A DNA stretch of 64,000 nucleotides from Neisseria animaloris (GTDB lineage: Bacteria > Pseudomonadota > Gammaproteobacteria > Burkholderiales > Neisseriaceae): positions 1,550,001 to 1,614,000 of the forward strand of contig NZ_LR134440.1 of assembly GCF_900637855.1 (NCBI RefSeq), read 5' to 3'. Under the pieces are notes generated by a model. That model was not told where the DNA came from and searched no databases. It saw nothing but the letters and a program-made list of their open reading frames with translations. Shown here in pieces: positions 8,055 to 17,995 of the stretch. The position numbers were made by a program, and so were the translations under genes. Each line of letters starts with the position of its first letter. Within the stretch, counting starts at the first letter, position 1.

Positions 8055-9359
8055 ATGTTTCCACACAAAACCTTAGCTGCCTTGCTTTTTCTGCCCTTGG
8101 CCGCCCAAGCCGCCGTCGGCATCCAACGCTGGCACACGCCCGAAGGTACGCAGATTTTATTGGTCGAACGCCATGAAAACCCCATCGTCGATATCCAAAT
8201 CAGCTTCAAAGGCGCAGGCAGCGCGTTCAACCCTCAAGATAAAGGCGAAGTATCCGAATTTACTGCCGGTCTGCTTACCGACGGTACCCGGCAGCTTGAT
8301 GAAGAAGCTTTTAAAGAACGTACCAACGATTTGGCCGTCAGCCTAAGCAGTGGCAGCAGCAGCGAAGGTGCCAGTATTACCTTGCGCAGCCTTAGCAAAC
8401 CGAAAAACCTCAATGCCGCCGTTACCCTGCTCAACCACTCGCTCACACAGCCGCGTTTCGATGCCGCCGTGTTCGACCGCCAGCAGAAACAAAGCATTAC
8501 CGCTCTGAAGCAAAACGAAACCGACCCCGGTTTTATCGCCGACCGCGCCTTCACCCGTTTGAGCTACGGCAACCACCCCTACGGCCGTTCCGCCCAAACC
8601 AGTGTCGAAAGCATCCGCCGTGTTACCCTTGACGACATCCGCGCCTTCCACCGCACCCGTTACGGCAAAAACAACGCCATTGTTGCCGTAGTGGGCGATC
8701 TCAACCGCCATCAAACCGAAGCACTGGTCAAAAAAGCTCTTGACGGCCTGCCCGAACGCAGCAAAGAAAGCGGTAGCATTCCCGCCGTGCCCGTCCGCAG
8801 AGCCATGCGTCAGAATATTCCCTTTGCCGGCGAACAGGCGCAAATCATCATGGGCATGCCTCTCATCAAACGCCACGACCCCGATTACTATGCATTGGTT
8901 GTCGGAAACTACGTGCTGGGCGCAGGCGGATTCGACAGCCGCCTGATGAAAGTATTGCGCGACCAATACGGCTATACCTACGGCGCATACAGCAGCCTTT
9001 CCCCCTCCACCGAAGCCGGCCCCTTGAGCATCGCCTTTTCCACCCAGAAAGCCAACACCACCCAAGCCTTAGCCGCCGCCCGCAAAGTGCTGGCCGACTT
9101 TATCGCCGAAGGCCCCACCGAAGCAGAGCTGGCCCAAGCCAAAGCCAATCTTACCGGCAGCTTCCCGCTGCGTTTCGACACCAACGCCAAATTGCTCGGC
9201 TACCTGAGTTTGATCGGTTTCCACAATCTGCCCGACGATTATCTCGAAGCCTATCCGAAAGCCGTTTCGGCCGTTACCGCCGAACAAATCAAATCCGCAT
9301 GGCAACGCCGCGTGAAAGCGGAACAGATGAATATCGTGGTTGTGGGCGCGGATAAATAA
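8055..9359 (+). CDS. M16-family peptidase homologue lacking the zinc site
   Basis: 434 residues with a signal peptide (cleavage near AQA, residue 19) and the two-domain M16 fold (PF00675 N-terminal, PF05193 from about residue 190). Where active members have HxxEH, this protein has SEFTA (residues 67-71), aligned by the flanking KG...LLTDGT. The zinc ligands are therefore absent. In the family such proteins are the non-catalytic partner of an active M16 subunit. The active partner is probably the M16 protein at 22127-23452, which keeps HALEH. Expected location is the periplasm. The reading frame is intact throughout, which argues against decay. Confidence 0.85.
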   Translation: MFPHKTLAALLFLPLAAQAAVGIQRWHTPEGTQILLVERHENPIVDIQISFKGAGSAFNPQDKGEVSEFTAGLLTDGTRQLDEEAFKERTNDLAVSLSSGSSSEGASITLRSLSKPKNLNAAVTLLNHSLTQPRFDAAVFDRQQKQSITALKQNETDPGFIADRAFTRLSYGNHPYGRSAQTSVESIRRVTLDDIRAFHRTRYGKNNAIVAVVGDLNRHQTEALVKKALDGLPERSKESGSIPAVPVRRAMRQNIPFAGEQAQIIMGMPLIKRHDPDYYALVVGNYVLGAGGFDSRLMKVLRDQYGYTYGAYSSLSPSTEAGPLSIAFSTQKANTTQALAAARKVLADFIAEGPTEAELAQAKANLTGSFPLRFDTNAKLLGYLSLIGFHNLPDDYLEAYPKAVSAVTAEQIKSAWQRRVKAEQMNIVVVGADK

Positions 9360-9362
9360 CGG

Positions 9363-9396
9363 AAGGCCGTCTGAAATGATGTTTTCAGACGGCCTT
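9363..9396. terminator. DUS-pair terminator
   Basis: AAGGCCGTCTGAAA and TTTTCAGACGGCCTT directly after the M16-like gene. Confidence 0.7.
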
Positions 9397-9458
9397 GATG
9401 GAAAGGCACATATCCTTACATATCGGTGCTGACCGGCGGTTGCCATCCGAAAGCCGTA

Positions 9459-9598
9459 AGGTTGGCGAAATATTTTTTTCGACCATTCAGGCAGTTAAAA
9501 ATCAAGCGGCTGTGATATAGTCTGTTCGTACATCTTTTTGAACAGGTTGGCGAAAACAGGCTTTTGAGTCTTTGCCTGCCAACGGTTTGAGAAGGGCT
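9459..9598. other. spacer with 12-bp direct repeat, possible CRISPR leader relic
   Basis: AGGTTGGCGAAA occurs at 9459-9470 and again at 9544-9555, upstream (repeat-strand sense) of the CRISPR-like repeats. The segment is non-coding and has a TATAGT-like box near 9515. Leader identity is an inference from position. Confidence 0.3.
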
Positions 9599-9694
9599 TC
9601 AGCCACCTTCGGGTGGCTGTGTGTTGAAACCCGATGGCCGACCATGACGACGGCCCCGATGCGGCAGCCACCTTCGCGCGGCTGTGTATTAAAC
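9599..9694 (+). CRISPR. two-repeat CRISPR relic, type I-C-like repeat
   Basis: Repeat 1 (9599-9630) contains AGCCACC-TTCG-GGTGGCT followed by GTGTGTTGAAAC. Repeat 2 (about 9664-9694) is a degenerate copy with AGCCACC-TTCG-CGCGGCT and GTGTATTAAAC. Between them is a 33-35 nt unique spacer starting CCGATGGCCGACC. A 7-bp stem with TTCG loop and a GTTGAAAC end is the architecture of type I-C repeats. The degenerate last repeat is usual at array ends, so this may be a shrunken array with one spacer left. No cas gene is present in the window, so it is probably inactive unless served in trans. Confidence 0.65.
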
Positions 9695-9707
9695 CTTCTC
9701 AAAACAC

Positions 9708-9741
9708 AACAGGCCGTCTGAACATTTTCAGACGGCCTGTT
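9708..9741. terminator. DUS-pair terminator of purB
   Basis: Perfect 15-bp arms (AACAGGCCGTCTGAA and complement) 20 bp after the purB stop. Confidence 0.75.
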
Positions 9742-9760
9742 ATCATTTCAAACGCCTTGA

Positions 9761-11224
<1,464 letters not shown>

Positions 11225-11240
11225 TCAGACGGCCTCGTTA

Positions 11241-12095
11241 TCAAAGCCGCTCCAACAGGTTTTCCATTTGCCGTGCCGATTCTTCGCTTAACCGTGCTCT
11301 TGCCAATTCCAGCGTTGCCTGCGCCCATAAACGGTAGTTTTTCTGCTCCTGGACATTCATACACGCCAGATGTGCGGCAACGGTGGAATCGTCGCCGCGT
11401 ACAATCGGGCCGGTAAGTGCCTGTAACGGTGTAAGGCGGGCAAGATTGTTAACACTTTGCTGCATCAGGTTGCATACCAGCTCCCGAGATAATTGTTCGG
11501 GCAGGTGCAACGGGTGCAGCAGGTCTTGGGCAAACGCGGCCAGAGTTACTGAAAAATTGGATGCGGCTGACAATGCCGCATGATAACGGGCTTTATGTTC
11601 GGAAGGTATTTCAAACGCCCGCAATCCGGCGGCATCGGCCAATTCGTGCAGAACCGTCATAGCTGCTTCACTGCCGGCTTCGAGTGCGCATAAGTTTCCG
11701 GCAAGTTCCGCAACCGATTTTTCAATATCGGCGAAGGCGAAAACGGGATGCAGACTGCCGGTCATCGCACCGCTTCGGGCAGCGGCATCCAGCACCGCCA
11801 CGGTTTTCGCACCGCTCATATGCAGCACCAGCGTGCCTGTATTCAGCCACGGCAGGCAGGCGACTGCTGCTGCCGTTTCTTCAATAATATTGTCGGGTGT
11901 ACAAATAAAAACGGTATCGGCTTCAGGCAGGTAGGAAATACGGGGAACTATTGCCTTGCTGATACAGTCTGCCATGGCAACCGTACTGCTTCGGCTGACG
12001 ACATTTGCAAGCTGCCAGCGGCCGTTTTTCGGCAAAACGGTTGCAAAAGTCTGTCCGACGCGTCCGGCACCGATAATATGGAAGGTTTTTTTCAT
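11241..12095 (-). CDS. Rossmann-fold DUF2520 protein, putative oxidoreductase
   Basis: 284 residues. An N-terminal dinucleotide-binding motif (IIGAGRVGQ, residues 7-15) opens a Rossmann domain of about 130 residues with the SLHPVFAF region. It is followed by an all-helical C-terminal DUF2520 domain (about 145-275) resembling the dimerisation domain of ProC-like and F420-dependent NADP reductases. The reaction is unknown; an NAD(P)-dependent reductase role is inferred from the fold. It lies divergent from minC with 67 bp between the start codons, and a DUS separates its end from purB. Confidence 0.75.
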   Translation of the reverse strand: MKKTFHIIGAGRVGQTFATVLPKNGRWQLANVVSRSSTVAMADCISKAIVPRISYLPEADTVFICTPDNIIEETAAAVACLPWLNTGTLVLHMSGAKTVAVLDAAARSGAMTGSLHPVFAFADIEKSVAELAGNLCALEAGSEAAMTVLHELADAAGLRAFEIPSEHKARYHAALSAASNFSVTLAAFAQDLLHPLHLPEQLSRELVCNLMQQSVNNLARLTPLQALTGPIVRGDDSTVAAHLACMNVQEQKNYRLWAQATLELARARLSEESARQMENLLERL

Positions 12096-12114
12096 TTCAG
12101 ACAGCTTAAACAGA

Positions 12115-12143
12115 TTGAATAGCTTAGGTTATCACGGTAAACT
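12115..12143 (+). promoter_or_regulatory. candidate minC promoter
   Basis: TTGAAT (4 of 6), exactly 17 bp, then TAAACT (4 of 6), 20 bp before the minC start. It would drive minCDE and possibly oxyR. Confidence 0.35.
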
Positions 12144-12162
12144 TAGCTCATTAAATTTTTTT

Positions 12163-12879
12163 ATGACTGAACAGAAAATGAAACCTGCTTTTGACGTGAA
12201 ATCAGCACGGCTTGATGTGCTTTCAGTGCAGTTGCATACTGCGGATTTAGGGGAATTGGAAGAATTTTTACAGCAGCGGGTGAGCCAGCACAAAGAGCTC
12301 GACAGCATGCTGTTTTTATTGGACGTGCAGGAATTTAACAATCCCGGGGAACTCAATATCGGCGGGATTGTTTCATTGTTTGCCCGTTACGGACTGCAAA
12401 TCGTAGGTCTGCGCCATGAAAACGAAGCTTGGGCGGCACATGCTGCGGCCTACCATTTGTCGTTCAGCCAAAATGAAAAAGCGCCCGAGACGCAAACCCA
12501 GCCGGCTGCGGCAAAGCCGGTCAAAGCTACCGTTATCAGCAAACCCACCGTGTTGGTCAGCACACCTATCCGTACCGGTCAGCAGGTTTATGCCGAAAAT
12601 GCCGATCTGATTGTTACCGATATCGTAAACGAGGGTGCGGAAATCATTGCCGACGGCAACATCCATGTATACGGAACCATGAGGGGCCGGGCTCTTGCCG
12701 GAGCAACCGGCAACAGGGAAGCACGGATTTTTATCTATTCCATGCAGGCGGAATTGGTTTCGGTAGCAGGTATTTACCGTAATTTCGAGCAAAGCCTGCC
12801 TGCACACCTACACAAAAAACCGGTGCAGATATCGCTGCAGGATAACCGGCTGGTTATCAGCCCGATCGGTGAGGAATAA
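12163..12879 (+). CDS. minC: septum-site inhibitor MinC
   Basis: 238 residues. MinC blocks FtsZ ring assembly away from midcell and is brought to the membrane by MinD. The N-terminal FtsZ-inhibiting domain covers about residues 10-105. A Pro/Ala/Lys-rich linker follows, then a C-terminal beta-helix domain (about 130-235) containing the conserved GAEIIADGNIHVYGTMRGRALAG region that binds MinD. The start MTEQKMKP at 12163 is preferred; the frame remains open upstream to 11956 but that stretch overlaps the divergent gene. First gene of minCDE-oxyR. Confidence 0.95.
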   Translation: MTEQKMKPAFDVKSARLDVLSVQLHTADLGELEEFLQQRVSQHKELDSMLFLLDVQEFNNPGELNIGGIVSLFARYGLQIVGLRHENEAWAAHAAAYHLSFSQNEKAPETQTQPAAAKPVKATVISKPTVLVSTPIRTGQQVYAENADLIVTDIVNEGAEIIADGNIHVYGTMRGRALAGATGNREARIFIYSMQAELVSVAGIYRNFEQSLPAHLHKKPVQISLQDNRLVISPIGEE

Positions 12880-12911
12880 CTGTTTTATATTTGAAAGAAA
12901 AAGGAAAAATC

Positions 12912-13724
12912 GTGGCAAAAATCATTGTAGTAACTTCAGGTAAAGGCGGCGTCGGTAAAACCACTACCAGTGCCAGCATCGCATCAGGCCTGGCTTTGCG
13001 CGGCCACAAAACAGCTGTAATCGACTTTGACGTAGGTTTGCGCAACCTCGATTTGATTATGGGTTGCGAACGTCGTGTCGTATATGATTTGATAAACGTG
13101 ATTCAGGGCGAAGCAACCCTAAATCAAGCTTTGATTAAAGACAAACACTGCGACAATCTGTATATCTTACCCGCTTCTCAAACCCGCGACAAAGATGCTT
13201 TAAGCCGCGACGGCGTAGAAAAAGTGCTGCAAGATTTAGCAGGTGAAATGGGTTTCGAGTTTGTGATTTGCGACTCTCCCGCCGGTATCGAACAAGGTGC
13301 GCTGATGGCGTTGTATTTTGCCGATGAAGCTATTGTTACCACCAATCCGGAAGTGTCGAGCGTGCGCGACTCCGACCGTATTCTGGGCATTCTGCAAAGT
13401 AAGAGCCGCAAAGCCGAAAAAGGCGAAACCGTTAAAGAACATTTGCTGATTACCCGTTACTCGCCCGAGCGTGTAAACAAAGGCGAAATGCTGTCGGTGC
13501 AAGATATTTGCGATATCCTGCGTATTCCGCTGATCGGCGTGATTCCCGAATCGCAAAGCGTATTGCAGGCATCCAACTCCGGTTCGCCTGTTATCCACCA
13601 AAATGATGCAGTGGCTGCCGAAGCTTATAAAGACGTTGTCGCCCGCTTGTTGGGTGAAAACCGTGAAATGCGTTTTTTAGAAGCCGAGAAGAAAGGTTTC
13701 TTTAAACGTCTGTTCGGAGGTTAA
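12912..13724 (+). CDS. minD: septum-site ATPase MinD
   Basis: 270 residues. A deviant Walker A motif (GKGGVGKTT) lies at residues 10-18 and the C-terminal amphipathic membrane-targeting helix ends KKGFFKRLFGG. MinD cycles on the membrane with MinE and recruits MinC to keep division at midcell. The start is GTG at 12912 (MAKIIVVTSG), set by an AAAGGAAAA ribosome binding site; a TTG at 12891 would include that site in the coding region and is rejected. 32 bp follow minC, and minE starts 3 bp after the stop. Confidence 0.97.
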   Translation: MAKIIVVTSGKGGVGKTTTSASIASGLALRGHKTAVIDFDVGLRNLDLIMGCERRVVYDLINVIQGEATLNQALIKDKHCDNLYILPASQTRDKDALSRDGVEKVLQDLAGEMGFEFVICDSPAGIEQGALMALYFADEAIVTTNPEVSSVRDSDRILGILQSKSRKAEKGETVKEHLLITRYSPERVNKGEMLSVQDICDILRIPLIGVIPESQSVLQASNSGSPVIHQNDAVAAEAYKDVVARLLGENREMRFLEAEKKGFFKRLFGG

Positions 13725-13727
13725 ACC

Positions 13728-13997
13728 ATGTCTTTGATTGATTTGATCTTCGGTAGAAGAAATAAAACTGCTGAAGTAGCACGCGACCGTTTGCAGATCA
13801 TCATCGCCCAAGAACGTGCCAAAGATCAGGCTCCCGATTACCTGCCTACGTTGCAAAAAGAGCTGCTGGAAGTGCTGTCTAAATATGTGCATGTTTCGCT
13901 GGACGACATCCGTATTACTCAGGAGAAGCAAAACGGCATGGATGTGCTTGAATTGAACATTACGCTGCCGGAGCAGCAAAAAAAGGCTGAAGAATGA
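13728..13997 (+). CDS. minE: cell-division topological factor MinE
   Basis: 89 residues. The N-terminal segment [10 protein letters not shown] is the membrane/MinD-contact helix and IIAQERA is the core anti-MinCD motif. The C-terminal half forms the dimeric topological-specificity domain. MinE stimulates MinD ATPase and gives the pole-to-pole oscillation or gradient. Its stop overlaps the oxyR start by 4 bp (ATGA), indicating translational coupling. Confidence 0.97.
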   Translation: MSLIDLIFGRRNKTAEVARDRLQIIIAQERAKDQAPDYLPTLQKELLEVLSKYVHVSLDDIRITQEKQNGMDVLELNITLPEQQKKAEE

Positions 13998-14923
13998 CAT
14001 TGACCGAATTGCGTTACATCGTTGCAGTGGCGCAGGAACGTCATTTCGGGCGTGCTGCCCGCCGCTGTTTTGTCAGCCAGCCCACACTTTCGATTGCCAT
14101 TAAAAAGCTGGAAGAAGAGCTGTCTGTATCGCTGTTTGACCGGAGCAGTAACGATATCATTACCACCGAAGCTGGAGAGCGCATCATTGCCCAAGCCCGC
14201 CGTGTGCTCGAGGAGGCGGAACTGATCCGCCATTTGGCAAATGCGGAGCAAAACGAATTGGAAGGTGCGCTGAAACTCGGTTTGATTTTTACCGTTGCGC
14301 CTTATTTGTTGCCGAAGCTGATAGTGGCTTTGCGTAAAATCGCGCCGAACATGCCGTTGATGCTCGATGAAAACTATACCCATATTCTGACTGAAGCCCT
14401 TAAACGCGGCGATTTGGATGCGATTGTAGTGGCCGAGCCGTATCATGAGCCGGGCATCATAACCGAGCCGTTGTATGACGAACCGTTTTTTGTGATTGTG
14501 CCCAAAGGCCATCATTTTGAGGATTTGGATGCGGTTACGCCCGAATTGTTGGCGGAGGAGCAAGTGTTGTTGCTTTCAGAGGGCAATTGTATGCGTGATC
14601 AAGTATTGACAAGCTGTTCGGAATTGGCTTCCAAACAGAAAATACAAGGGCTGACCAACACGTTGCAAGGCAGCTCGATCAACACTATCCGCCATATGGT
14701 TGCCAGCGGTTTGAGCATCAGTGTGATGCCTGCCACGGCATTAACCGAAAACGACCATATGTTGTTCAGCATTATTCCGTTTGAAGGCGTGATTCCGCAC
14801 CGTCGGGTGGTTTTGGCTTACCGCCGTAATTTTGTCAGACCCAAAGCGTTGGCGGCCTTGCGTAATGCAGTGCTGTCTTCGCAACTGAGCGGCGTTACCT
14901 TTGTCGGGAATCAGGCCGTCTGA
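13994..14923 (+). CDS. oxyR: LysR-type peroxide sensor OxyR
   Basis: 309 residues. N-terminal winged helix (residues 1-65, with [20 protein letters not shown]) and a periplasmic-binding-like sensor domain. The redox pair is visible as EGNC199 and SC208, the same positions as E. coli OxyR, so the disulfide peroxide switch should work. In neisseriae OxyR controls katA and other oxidative-stress genes. It overlaps minE by 4 bp; cotranscription with min genes is reported in gonococcus. The TGA stop is embedded in an AGGCCGTCTGAA uptake sequence. Confidence 0.95.
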   Translation: MTLTELRYIVAVAQERHFGRAARRCFVSQPTLSIAIKKLEEELSVSLFDRSSNDIITTEAGERIIAQARRVLEEAELIRHLANAEQNELEGALKLGLIFTVAPYLLPKLIVALRKIAPNMPLMLDENYTHILTEALKRGDLDAIVVAEPYHEPGIITEPLYDEPFFVIVPKGHHFEDLDAVTPELLAEEQVLLLSEGNCMRDQVLTSCSELASKQKIQGLTNTLQGSSINTIRHMVASGLSISVMPATALTENDHMLFSIIPFEGVIPHRRVVLAYRRNFVRPKALAALRNAVLSSQLSGVTFVGNQAV

Positions 14924-14948
14924 AAAGAGGTTTGGCGAATCTCCAAAG

Positions 14949-14999
14949 CCGGTTAAAAAAAACAGCTGTCGATTGAAGACAGCTGTTTTTTTTAACCGG
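14949..14999. terminator. strong bidirectional intrinsic terminator
   Basis: Perfect 22-bp arms with a 7-nt loop (GATTGAA). The core GACAGCTG is flanked by eight A on one side and eight T on the other, so the hairpin ends transcription on both strands, for oxyR and for the convergent symporter gene. Confidence 0.9.
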
Positions 15000-15029
15000 T
15001 TGTTTTAAAGGCCGCAGACCGTCTGAAAA

Positions 15030-16451
15030 CTACCAGATATCCGATTTGATACGGCGTTTCAGGCCGGGGTGTTCGGAAAGTTTGAACTCAGGGTCTTTGC
15101 CCATTTTCAGTTTAGCGGTGTAGTCCCTCAGCAGCAGGAACACCAGCGGCGATAAGGCGATGATGGCAATCAGGTTGATTAGCGCCATAATCCCCATCGA
15201 TAAGTCGGCCATATCCCATACCACCGGCACGCTGTTTACCGCGCCGAAGTATACAAACCCCAGCACGATAGAGCGGAAAATGGCCAGTGAAAGGCGGCTG
15301 CTCTTGATGAACTGCACATTGGATTCCGCATAAGCATAATTGCCGATGATCGAAGAATAAGCAAACATAAACAGCAATACGGCCAAAAAGTCTTTGCCCC
15401 AAGCACCGACATGGCTTTCGATGGCTGTTTGAGTGAGCTGCACCCCGGTCATCTCGCCCGGGTTTTGGGTAACGTGCGACAGCAGCAGGATGAAGGCGGT
15501 GCAGGAGCACACGACAACGGTATCGACAAACACGCCCAACATCTGAATCATGCCTTGCGAAACAGGATGTTTGACTTCGGCAGCGGCGGCAGCGTTGGGA
15601 GCCGAACCCATACCGGCTTCATTGGAGAACAAGCCGCGTTTGATGCCCAGCATCATGGCTTGGGCGGCCATGCCGCCGAAGAAACCGCCTGCGGCAGCTT
15701 GAAAATCGAAGGCTTTTTCAAAAATCAGCGCGAATACGGCAGGCACGGCAGAGAGGTTGGTCAGAATCACGTAAACTGCCATCAACAGATAAAGAATGGC
15801 CATTACCGGCACCACGCCTTCCGAAATTTTCGATACGCGGCGGATACCGCCGAAAATAATCGGGGCGGTCATAATCACCAAAGCCAGGCCCACCAATTCC
15901 GGTTTCCAGCCCCAAGCGGTTTGGGTGGCGGCAACGATGGAATTGGCTTGAACGGCGTTGAAGACGAAACCGAATGCGAGAATCAGGCTCAGGGCGAACA
16001 AAATACCGAGCCAACGTTGTTTCAAGCCTTGGGTAATGTAATAGGCGGGGCCGCCGCGAAAATGGTGGCTGTCGTAGTCACGCACTTTGAAGAGTTGGGC
16101 AAGCGAAGATTCGGCAAAGGCCGAACTCATGCCTAAAAGAGCGGTCAGCCACATCCAGAACACCGCGCCGGGGCCGCCCATCGATACCGCAATGGCTACA
16201 CCGGCAATGTTGCCCACCCCCACGCGGCTGGCCAAGCCGGTAACGAATGCTTGAAAGGGCGTAATGCCGTGCGGGTCGCCGCCTTCTTGCCGCCCGCCCA
16301 ACATTTCTTTCACACTACGTGCGAACAGGCGGATTTGTACGAAACCTGTACGGAATGTAAAAAACAGGCCGACTCCCAGCAAAAGGAAAACCAGCAATTG
16401 CCATAGCGGGCCGTTGAGTTTGTTAACGAACGTATGAATGGTTTCAACCAT
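15030..16451 (-). CDS. alanine/glycine:cation symporter (AGCS family)
   Basis: 473 residues with about 10-11 transmembrane segments. Diagnostic AGCS stretches are present: GITPFQAFVTGLASRVGVGNIAG near residues 63-85 and the GLFSNEAGMGSAPNAAA segment near 275-290. It imports alanine (and possibly glycine or D-alanine) with sodium across the inner membrane. Two DUS copies lie upstream (16482-16520) and none inside. It appears monocistronic. Confidence 0.93.
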   Translation of the reverse strand: MVETIHTFVNKLNGPLWQLLVFLLLGVGLFFTFRTGFVQIRLFARSVKEMLGGRQEGGDPHGITPFQAFVTGLASRVGVGNIAGVAIAVSMGGPGAVFWMWLTALLGMSSAFAESSLAQLFKVRDYDSHHFRGGPAYYITQGLKQRWLGILFALSLILAFGFVFNAVQANSIVAATQTAWGWKPELVGLALVIMTAPIIFGGIRRVSKISEGVVPVMAILYLLMAVYVILTNLSAVPAVFALIFEKAFDFQAAAGGFFGGMAAQAMMLGIKRGLFSNEAGMGSAPNAAAAAEVKHPVSQGMIQMLGVFVDTVVVCSCTAFILLLSHVTQNPGEMTGVQLTQTAIESHVGAWGKDFLAVLLFMFAYSSIIGNYAYAESNVQFIKSSRLSLAIFRSIVLGFVYFGAVNSVPVVWDMADLSMGIMALINLIAIIALSPLVFLLLRDYTAKLKMGKDPEFKLSEHPGLKRRIKSDIW

Positions 16452-16613
16452 AAATCCCTCTCTTGTTACTGATGGTTTTCAGACGGCCTCTTGTAAATCA
16501 GAGCATGCAGGCCGTCTGAAAAAAACACATTTTAACGATTGTCGACAAAAATAGCGAAGATTTTACGCAGAGTAATTTTGGTGTTTTTAATAAATTCAAT
16601 TATTTATACTTGA

Positions 16614-17216
16614 TTAAAAACACTTTGGCATTTTAAAACGCATTTCCCCGAGCTCGCAGACGAAGCCGTTTAGCGTCGTATCATGTATTTCGCGGGGCAA
16701 TTCGTCGCAGAGCTGGCAGGCGAAACCGACACCCAACGTGCGCGGTTGCAGACGGTGGCGGCAGGCGGCCAGCGACACGTCGTAATACCCGCCGCCCTGA
16801 CCCAGACGGCAGCCTTGGCGGTCAATACCGACAACCGGCACCAGCAGCAGGTTCAGGCGGTGGGCGCGGATTTTTTCGCCGGCAAACTGGGGAATATAAA
16901 GTTTGCCGTTGCCGCGTTGACGTTCGGCGGCTTTGCGGTTGCCGGAATAGGGTGTGAACCATAATCTGAGCGAGTGCGGTTCGATATAGGGCAGATAGGG
17001 TTTGGCTCCGCGTTTTAAGACGGCCTCGATCAAGCCGTCCAAGCGCAATTCGCCGCCTATCGGCCAATACACCCCGATGCGGCTGTTGCGGCGTATGTAG
17101 CGTTTGAGAAGATTATTGATTTTACGGGTGGCCTGCCGGCGCTCGCTTTTACCCAGCTTTGCGCGTGCAAGGCGGAATTGCCGGCGCAGTGAGGCTTTAT
17201 CGGCTGTACGGGGCAT
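16614..17216 (-). CDS. 5-formyltetrahydrofolate cyclo-ligase
   Basis: 200 residues. It converts 5-formyl-THF to 5,10-methenyl-THF using ATP, rescuing folate from the inhibitory formyl form. The nucleotide/folate-site signature GQGGGYYD is present about 55 residues from the C-terminus, with the N-terminal basic helix KASLRRQFRLARAKL. The open frame continues upstream to 17369, but the ATG at 17216 fits the family; longer versions would translate an uptake sequence (RPSE) and intergenic DNA. It runs in the same direction as the lipoprotein gene upstream (17351-17818), 134 bp away. Known as fau/ygfA in E. coli. Confidence 0.9.
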   Translation of the reverse strand: MPRTADKASLRRQFRLARAKLGKSERRQATRKINNLLKRYIRRNSRIGVYWPIGGELRLDGLIEAVLKRGAKPYLPYIEPHSLRLWFTPYSGNRKAAERQRGNGKLYIPQFAGEKIRAHRLNLLLVPVVGIDRQGCRLGQGGGYYDVSLAACRHRLQPRTLGVGFACQLCDELPREIHDTTLNGFVCELGEMRFKMPKCF

Positions 17217-17307
17217 TTCAGACGGCCTTTCGTTTAAGGCAGGAAACCACATAGACATCCGGTTTTGATGTCGTGGCGGATGCATTCGGGATAAAACGGA
17301 AAAGAGA

Positions 17308-17329
17308 CCCGGATTCGCCGGAATCCGGG
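17308..17329. repeat. small inverted repeat
   Basis: CCCGGATTC, GCCG loop, GAATCCGGG: a 9-bp perfect stem between the lipoprotein stop and the cyclo-ligase start. On the minus strand it is followed by TCTCTTTTCC, so it may be a weak terminator of the lipoprotein gene. Confidence 0.45.
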
Positions 17330-17350
17330 CACCATAAGTAGACAGCCCGC

Positions 17351-17818
17351 CTACAGTTTTTTGTCGCAAACGGCTTCAAACTGTTTTTCGGTTATCGAGC
17401 CAGACATTACGCTCAACGGGCGCAAACCGGCGGCGGTGTAAGTTTCATTCACCAATAGCATGCCTTTTTCATCAATCAGCTGCAACTCTGTCAAACGGTA
17501 AGTTTTGTTGACACAATGCATTTCCCAAGTACCGATGGCGGTTTTGTATCTGGGCGTGTTTACATAACGCTCTTCGTTGGGTTTCTGCACGGTTTTTTTA
17601 TCTCGGAAAGTAACGAGGTTGCCGTTTTTCTGGATGCTGTTGCGGTCGATAAAGGCTTTGATATTGCCGTTGGACGTGGTACCGATTTTATCCCAGTGGC
17701 CGCTCACGTTGGGGCCTTTGCCGCCCATGTCGCCCATGTCATCCATGGCCGTACAAGCGGCAATGCTTGAAACCAGAGCGGCAGCAGCGGTACGGCGCAG
17801 AATAAGAGAGATGTTCAT
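17351..17818 (-). CDS. lipoprotein with surface-adhesin E-like domain
   Basis: 155 residues. The signal peptide ends in the lipobox IAAC with lipidated Cys22. A short Gly/Met/Asp-rich linker follows, then a domain with the adhesin-E layout: W-D-K-I near residue 42, FIDRNSI, a Y/K-rich middle strand, a two-cysteine motif (MHC...VCDKKL) and the TAAGLRPLSV turn. This domain class includes NTHi protein E but is common in neisserial lipoproteins of unknown role, so adhesion is only a possibility. A DUS (17828-17839) ends just inside the ribosome binding site AAAGGAAT. Confidence 0.7.
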   Translation of the reverse strand: MNISLILRRTAAAALVSSIAACTAMDDMGDMGGKGPNVSGHWDKIGTTSNGNIKAFIDRNSIQKNGNLVTFRDKKTVQKPNEERYVNTPRYKTAIGTWEMHCVNKTYRLTELQLIDEKGMLLVNETYTAAGLRPLSVMSGSITEKQFEAVCDKKL

Positions 17819-17973
17819 TAAATTCCTTTCAGACGGCCTTCAGGCCATGTTCGGTTTGTTTTTCAGACGGCCTCGAAAGGTTTCCGTTCATACTTTTCTC
17901 GGATTGCATGCGGATAAGCCCGCCGCAGAAAATTATTCGGAAGCCGTTTAAAAAAGCTAAAATAACAGCTTTC

Positions 17974-17979
17974 TATAAT
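17974..17979 (+). promoter_or_regulatory. probable recQ -10 box
   Basis: TATAAT 16 bp before the recQ start codon, with no clear -35 box. So close a -10 implies a very short 5' leader. Confidence 0.3.
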
Positions 17980-17995
17980 ATACGGAAACCGTTTC

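Noticed and set aside
9502..9702. 66-codon minus-strand frame over the CRISPR-like repeats
   Set aside because: Its sequence (FNTQPREGG, STHSHPKVAE) is the translation of the repeats themselves, a known artefact of repeat translation, and it has no upstream signals.
11956..12162. Longer minC frame
   Set aside because: It runs through the divergent DUF2520 gene and its promoter region; MTEQKMKP is the expected start.
12891..12911. TTG start for minD
   Set aside because: It would place the ribosome binding site of the GTG start inside the coding sequence, and MinD begins MAKIIVVTSG.
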